From: Taudactylus pleione
Lineage: Eukaryota > Chordata > Amphibia > Anura > Myobatrachidae
Reading direction: 5' to 3'
Assembly (NCBI GenBank): GCA_031769625.1
Contig: JAUIMM010000115.1
Span: forward strand, 13,996,501 to 14,060,500
Length of the DNA: 64,000 bases
Shown here: piece after piece, positions 58,045 through 64,000 of the stretch
Layout: each line of letters opens with the position of its first letter
Numbering within the stretch: position 1 is the stretch's first letter
Translations under genes and position numbers: made by a program
Notes under the pieces: model-generated
Told to the model about the DNA's origin: nothing
Databases searched by the model: none
What the model saw: only the letters and a program-made list of their open reading frames with translations

Positions 58045-58730
58045 GGACCACTGTATTTACAAGGCATTTTTTTAAGAAATGTTTGTGGACTCCAAAAAAA
58101 TAATTTCCAGTTATTGATATTTGGGGAGCAGCTGTCTGAGATATGTCTAGTCTACCCATACCCACTAAGCACAGGATTATATGTTCCCTTTAGAAAACAC
58201 ACACTCTTGTAAAACTACAATTTTAATTTAATTATAATAAAAGCTTTGAAATATGTTTTTAAACACCAGAAAAAAATGTTCTGTTTCCACTTTTTTATTT
58301 TTTGGGGTGCAGCTATCAGGACATGTGTACTAGTCTTCACACATCCACTAAGCACAGTAATATATGTTGCATTTGGGAAACATACACTCTTTCAAAAAGT
58401 ACCATCTTAATTGAATTCTAGTAAAAGCCTTGAATTGATTTTTAACACCAGGAAAAAAAGGTATTGTTTCCTCTTATTTATTGTCAGGGACATTTATACT
58501 CTACATGTATACTCTACATGTATACACAAACCCACTAAGCACAGTAATATAGGCTGCTTTTAGGAAACACACACTTTTGAAAAAAATACTATTTTGGTTG
58601 AATTATAATAAAAGCCTGGAAATGTTTTTTTAAACACCAGTAAAAAAATATTTTTATTTATTATTTTTTATTTTATATTTTTTATAACAGGAAAATAAAT
58701 CTTCTTTCTTTGGGATGCAGCTCACATTGT
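58045..58730 (-). repeat. hAT-2 upstream tandem array
   Basis: Three to four units of roughly 180-200 bp, each with CCCACTAAGCACAG, ATATGTTGC or similar, AAACACACACT, AATTATAATAAAAGC and TTTTTAAACACCAG. Its place upstream of the BED ORF corresponds to the 123-bp array of hAT-1. Confidence 0.75.
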
Positions 58731-58740
58731 GACATAGCAC

Positions 58741-59119
58741 AATCATTTTTGGACAAATAAACTTGAAGTAGAAATCACACTGTCTCTGCTTTCATACACA
58801 AGTGATGATAGATAGATACACACTCCAAGTAAAAAAAGATGCCTGCAGGTAGTCACTCTTCCCACCTACACCCTATTTAACTACCACTAACTCTGTCTGT
58901 TCTGCTAATGATGTCCTAAGTTTTTTAACAAGCCCACACCTTCTCCATGCACTCTCCTGTGTGAATTGGCGCCTGAACACGAGGGAGGGACTGATATATG
59001 TAATCCTAAACACTTGCATTCTGATATTTCTGGGAAAATTTGCCTCATTCTGAGATCCAAACTTGGCAGGAAGACCCAAGATGGGACTCGGTTCCACTTG
59101 GAACCCCCAATTTCTGGTA
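58741..59119. other. Unassigned DNA
   Basis: No gene or clear repeat. The open frame at 58873-59208 on the minus strand overlaps the MITE to the right. Confidence 0.4.
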
Positions 59120-59501
59120 TGTGTTGAGTCTCCCATATCCAAAATGCTTGGGACCAGGGGTATTTTGGATATCGGATTATTCCGTATTTTGGAATATTTG
59201 TATACCATATTGAAATGTTTTAGGAATAGGGCCCAAATCTAAACACAGAATGCATTTATGTTTTATATAACCTTATACACTCAGCCTGAAGGTAAGTTTA
59301 TATAATATTTTCAACAATTTTGTGGCTAAGCCTATAGGTCATTTTATACTTTATTTTTAATAATTTTGTGCCTTAAACAAAGCTTGTGTACATTGAACCA
59401 TAAAAAAGCAACGGGTTCACTATCTCAGTCATGCTAAAAATATTCCATATTTCGGGAATATTCCATATTTCGGAATATTTAGATATGGGAGACTCAACCT
59501 G
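59120..59501. mobile_element. Tigger-like MITE (TA-flanked)
   Basis: 382 bp with ends GTTGAGTCTCCCATATCC / GATATGGGAGACTCAAC and TA on each side (59118-59119, 59502-59503). The inside has AAAATGCTTGGGACCAG and TTTTGGAATATTTG, words I recall from a mammalian Tigger-type MITE. That likeness is from memory and needs a search. Confidence 0.65.
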
Positions 59502-59503
59502 TA

Positions 59504-61170
59504 TTTATAAATTTCCCAAATCCGAATGTGTGTGGATTACATCCATATACTGGTACATAAACAGAAGCACATAATATCACAAGAAGAGATACGCCATGAA
59601 TGCTCAATTTTGCTCATTCATAAATTGTCCTTAAAGTGAAAAAGCAATGTAAATTGTATAAAATGAAAATGTTTTCCAACTGCATGCTACATAAAGCTGT
59701 GAACATTTGAACCACTTTTTGCTAGTTATAATTAATGTATACTGTTTATGTTCTTTGTGATGGTGCATTATCAAACCACATACATTGATCTTTAATCTAA
59801 AATTACCTGTATTCAATCACAAACTATAGACACTTCCAGCTTCATTCACAAATAGCCGGTCCAACCAGCAGTGGGATCTCCTCAGGCATATATTGACTAA
59901 TGTTTTTTTTATTGCCAGACATATAGAGCTCCATTCCATGATATAACAGTAATCACTTGCCTCAGGAGAATATGTACTTCATACCACATTGTCCATTTCT
60001 ATAACTATGAAGGTCGAAAACAATATTCTTCATAAAACGTTATTCACCCAGCAAATTTGCAACAAAAACTGAAATGACAATATGCAGCTACACATACTCA
60101 TTAACGGAATCAGTGTACACTGACTAAAACTTTGCATCATTAAGTATAAACAATTACACTTTTTTAATATATTAAACTTTTGGTGAGTGAGCAATGGAAA
60201 TTAAACCTGCACTAATCTTCAGTTTATTTCCTTGTGGAGAATCTTTATTTCTGTACCATTTAAATAGAAAATGTATGAAAGCTATATAAATAAGGTAGAG
60301 AGATAGCCAGTGTCTCAGGTTTTCATTTGCCAAAAAATATAGAGCTATAGACCAAATAGTTCTGTATGCATTTAATCATACACACAAATCATTTTCTGAC
60401 TTGGACTGTCAAACCAATGGCATTTCAGACAGTATTTTAAATACTGACATCTTTATTCTGTTACATACAGGCCATGCTGGAAGAGTTTTAGCACATTATA
60501 CACATTTCTTCAACGTACAGTTAGAGCATATTTCACTACATCAAATGGCACAATCCGATGACACCTGTAGCATGGTAGATTAACCCCAAACTCCATTGTA
60601 CATCACTAGCAGGGGATGAAATATACATGCAAAGTTTTGAAGAGGGAGACCACTACTGTGCACACTCCATATTGAAACCTAGTACTGTCCATGTGCTAAG
60701 CCATCTTGTTAACTGTGTTAGAGCGCCACAGTCAGAGATGCAAGTCTTCCACATAGCTCTGTGAGACCTGCAATATACTGCCTTATACAACCATCCTCTG
60801 CTACCAGAAGTCTGGTTCCGGCTTCACCACTACACGCACACACTTCCTGGCTGGTGAGCTGTATGACACCCCACTCTGCTCAAGCTCCACTCCATAGCCA
60901 GTGTGGAGAACTGTGGGTACGGCTGTACTGCCGCTGCTATAAATAAACCACCCTACTAAGTTAAGCAGTCTGGGCTGTTCATTGTTTTAGGGCATTCGCA
61001 GGTGTGTACACTAACTCTGCCACACCAACCAGTACACACATATTCCAACACAAACAGCAAGGAACTGCAGGACTGAAATTCCACTGTGCTTTTCATACCA
61101 GGGAATTTGCTCATCCACATAACACAGATGCAGCAGGAGGAACATTCAAAATAGTAAACTATGTAAAACA
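59504..61170. other. Unassigned; possible LTR-like piece
   Basis: Mostly A+T-rich without features. 60715-61030 (TGTTAGAGCG..., CTATAAATAAACC near 60938) could be an LTR fragment, but I see no matching end. Confidence 0.35.
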
Positions 61171-62046
61171 GCAGTGGCGGATTGGGAATTTACAGTGGCC
61201 CTATACGCATGCGGCGAAGGCGCAATCCCAGAAAAGTGGGTGTGGCCTTGTGTGAAATGCCATGCCTGCAAGCCACTCTTCCTGTTTTCATCATGCTGGG
61301 AGCATGCCCATCGCTCCGAGAGCAGTGGACATGCTGGGATATGTGAATACACACAGCGAGCATGTGAATTAATATTTTCTTACATTTATGATTTCTCTGC
61401 AACAGGGAACCTCTAAAGAAATTCATCCTTCCTGGACAGGCTGTGTCTTCACTCTTCATGCAGGAAATCACATGGTGTGGAAGCCACCTGTTTGCTTAGG
61501 AATAAAGCCAATGTCATCAACATGCAACAGTGGTTCAATCAGATAATACATAATAACATGAGTTTTGGTTCAGGGCAAAATAGGAGTTATCCTGATCAAA
61601 CAATTAGATTTAAAATATATTTGCTAATTTTGTATAATTTGTATCAGTAATATGGTTTCTTTAGAATTGGTGTCTTACTGAAGAATACTGTTCCCCAGCC
61701 TTTTCTACTAATCAGTTGTCCTACCTGTGTCTCTCCAGCTCCTTTCCCGTGAGTCTCTCTAGTATCATACCCAATGTGTCTTTCCAGCACCATCCCTGTG
61801 TCTCTCCTGCACCATCCCCATGTCTCTTCTCTGTGCCACAAGCTCCATCTCCCCAGGACCCCTAGTGCCATATCCCCAGGGCCCCCAGCGCTATCTAACA
61901 GGGCCCCAGTGCTCTATTATATTACACTGTGACCCACAGTCACCTTCCCTGTTATCACCCCATTATACAGTAACCTACCCCACCCAGTATCACCCCATTA
62001 TATACTCGTACACTGTCCCACAGTAACTTGCTCCTGTACCATCAAC
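61171..62046. other. Possible worn hAT MITE and low-complexity C-rich DNA
   Basis: CAGTGGCGGATTGGGAATT at 61172 looks like a hAT terminus; the right end is not found. From 61750 the text becomes C-rich with CCCCAGGACCCC-like words. Confidence 0.35.
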
Positions 62047-62300
62047 AGTAAGTGCCCCCCTTGCCCCTATATAACCTTCATTATGTGCCCCCCTGGCCCT
62101 GTTTCACATGCAGTAAGTGCCCCCTGTGCCTATATCACCCACAATTAGTGCCCCCTGCTCATGCATCATCCACAATTAATGCCCTAGGCCCGTTTCACCC
62201 AGTTAGTGCCTCCCTACCCCTGTATCACCAACAATTAGTGCCACCCCTGCTATACCACAATTAGTGCCCCTCTGCCCCCCCCCTGCCCTGAATAAGTAAG
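62047..62300 (+). repeat. Degenerate minisatellite, AATTAGTGCCCCCTG
   Basis: About six units of 30-45 bp built on ATTAGTGCCCCC...CCTGTATCACC. Confidence 0.65.
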
Positions 62301-62346
62301 TCCCCCCCTGGTAAGAGCCCCCTGCTCTGTGTCAGTATGGCCTCAG

Positions 62347-63184
62347 TGTCACAATCCAGGTTTCTTTGTGTGTACGTGTGCATGAAGTAGGGATGTGCAG
62401 GCTCGGTTCTACTCGGTTCCGTTCGGTTTTTTTTACCGAATCTTATTGGCTATCCAAAACTGACAGCTGAAACCCAATAAGATTCGGTAAAAAAAAACGA
62501 ACGGAACCGAGTAGAACCGAGCCTGCACATCCCTAGCATGAAGTACTCAAAATAAGGTTAATACAGCCGTCAGGTGTACTGAAATAATAATTTATTAAAC
62601 ATCAAGGTTTACTCATGAATGCTGAAATGGTCAGGTTTGAACAGAGCAATGCAGACGCATAATCACTGGGTTCGGAATGGAACTATTAACAGGGAGTCTA
62701 TGAACACAGGTAAACTGGCAGGACCAGATGGAACCGGACTGGATATGCAAAGTTAAATACAGAATTCCAAGGTAGCAATGCACTGCATAAATAGATCCTG
62801 ATGTGAAGCAAACGTGGTAATTGCAGATAGCAACAAAGTCCAGAGTAATTGATATGCAATTAAACAAGTCCAGGTAAGTTGGTGCAATGTAATAATAATA
62901 ATGTCCACGATAACTTACACAGGAAGCAGGAGAAAACTTGGCAGAAGCGAGCCAAGATCCAAGGATAATTGGGAACCTGGAGCACAGTCTCAGAGGTAGA
63001 CTAGATGACCTGGCACTGATTGCTCAGTTCTGAGGGAATATAAAGCTAGTTCCCAGGGGTAACCAACTGCTGCGTGATTAGGGTAATCAAGACTAGCCAG
63101 AATGGAATAGGCTAGACAGGCCTCAGGCAAGAGCGAAACCGGAGGTAGGGAGGAGGAACTACACAGACCGTAGCACTCAGGACA
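62347..63184 (-). mobile_element. LTR-like sequence interrupted by a MITE
   Basis: On the minus strand it runs from TGTCCTGAGTG to TTGTGACA, with a TATA-like TTTATATTCC near 63050 and AATAAA near 62598. The order (TATA, then AATAAA) fits an LTR. No target duplication is clear. The MITE at 62388-62535 is nested inside. Confidence 0.4.
62388..62535. mobile_element. Palindromic hAT MITE sharing ends with hAT-1
   Basis: 148 bp, almost one long hairpin: TAGGGATGTGCAGGCTCGG and complement at the ends, 8-bp duplication GCATGAAG (62380-62387, 62536-62543). The first bases TAGGGATG are the same as the hAT-1 left end. Confidence 0.9.
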
Positions 63185-63662
63185 CCTAGGAAAGTGAGAA
63201 TTATAGTCTGAAGTCTGTTGTAATTGGGTAATTTCAGGGAAAAGTGGGTGGTTTTCAGTTTTACAACATAGCTAGTATTATTTTTACCAGGCATTTATTT
63301 AGCACACACATATTATGCAGTGCTTTTACAAAGAATATTTCATTCATTCACATCAGTCCCTGTCTCAGTGGAGCTTACTATCTATGTTACCTATCAGATG
63401 GGCAAACATACACACTAGGGTTAAGTTTTGGTCAGAAGCAAGTTTATTTATCAGTACTGTATGTTTTTGGAGCGTGGAAGGAAACCTGAGCAAATGGAGG
63501 TAACTTACAAATACACAGGTAGAACATACAAACTCATCTGTGCTGTCATATTATTTAGTATTTAAAGTTTAAGGCACTTTTTGAGCGGCAGATGGCCCTA
63601 CACTTACATTCATGTTATTTCTTATATGGATTGAGCAACTTTCATTTATAGTTTAAGCCAGG
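63185..63662. other. Unassigned DNA
   Basis: No feature seen apart from short chance frames. Confidence 0.4.
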
Positions 63663-64000
63663 AGTGGGGAACCTTTGTATGTTGAGGGCAATTTTGATAT
63701 ATATAACATTATTCGCGGGCCCGCTGCAGGTCACGTCCCCTCCGAGTGACGTCACACAAGGTGGGGACAAAATTGTCGGTGATTACACCAATGCACGAAG
63801 CATCCTGTGTATACTCTGGGGAGCTCAATGGCAGCAGTGTGACCTTCTGAAGCATCCTAAGGATGCTCCAGGCGGCACTGCTGCATAGATTCTGGCTGCA
63901 GTGTGCCATTCTAGGCACCCTGCTAGCCAAATGAGACTAGCAGAAAAATGCTCTGAGGACCAGACCAAATTATTCTGAGGGCCTTATATGGCCCCCGGGC
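63663..64000 (+). mobile_element. hAT MITE, CAGGAGTGGGGAACC type, cut by window edge
   Basis: Begins AGGAGTGGGGAACCTTTG (63660 region) and reaches TATGGCCCCCGGGC at the right edge, so its right end is outside. The internal open frames are chance. Confidence 0.6.

Larger units (their letters stand above)
55560..58740 (-). mobile_element. hAT-2: worn BED-type hAT transposon
   Basis: Minus-strand transposase remnants in order: the BED finger 57776-57991 (CTICEAKVSRG...HLGTYSLLCHLQRVH), SLENAIVPTI at about 57240-57360, RWSSNFYMLHRLEEQQ (56691-56900), IKLLEKQLENLNKEL and ILATMLDPMFK (56395-56640), and the hAT C-terminus VYSEGAFSTARNFVSN at about 55990-56040. The 3' UTR (55590-55735) is conserved with hAT-1. 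A MITE interrupts it at 56108-56277, and a tandem array lies upstream of the BED ORF. Termini were not identified, so the edges are approximate. Confidence 0.7.

Overview
This window looks like repeat-rich nuclear DNA from a vertebrate, most likely a frog or toad. I found no host gene with exons, no rRNA or tRNA gene and no CRISPR array. The amphibian assignment is inference. It rests on many Penelope-like retroelements (PLEs), BED-finger hAT transposons, L1-type 3' ends, and short hAT MITEs of a kind I associate with frog genomes. Nearly every open reading frame that can be recognised belongs to a mobile element, and all of them carry breaks.

Layout. 1-1.14 kb: L1-like 3' end split by a 520-bp element made of consecutive hairpins. 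3.4-3.85 kb: hAT MITE with an 8-bp target duplication. 4.8-13.66 kb: two adjacent PLE blocks (A and B). Each is a head-to-head inverted pair of reverse transcriptase/GIY-YIG copies, and (TA)n tracts mark the block edges. 15-28 kb: mostly unassigned A+T-rich DNA with hAT, LINE and minisatellite remnants. 28.5-45.9 kb: a nest of elements. An old minus-strand PLE (E) holds an approximately 14-kb hAT element (31427-45397, TSD CTTTAAAT). That hAT holds a near-complete PLE (C, 32194-40067), inserted into the hAT's own 123-165 bp tandem array. PLE-E also carries two hAT MITEs and a second hairpin-string element. 45.86-49.5 kb: Gypsy, PLE-D and copia-type gag remnants. 49.5-50.0 kb: third hairpin-string element. 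50.6-54.1 kb: hAT MITE and elements carrying TTAGGG-containing minisatellites. 54.8-58.7 kb: LTR-like sequence and a second BED-hAT (minus strand) with its own tandem array. 59.1-64 kb: Tigger-like MITE, minisatellite, LTR-like sequence and hAT MITEs.

The most unusual item is the hairpin-string family (456-975, 29498-30046, 49528-49989). Each copy is built almost entirely from consecutive hairpins. Between copies several stems differ in sequence but stay paired, for example a T-A pair replaced by G-C. A second theme is that the PLE families carry hammerhead-ribozyme-like motifs at equivalent places, with stems I and II maintained by different sequences while some catalytic core bases are changed.
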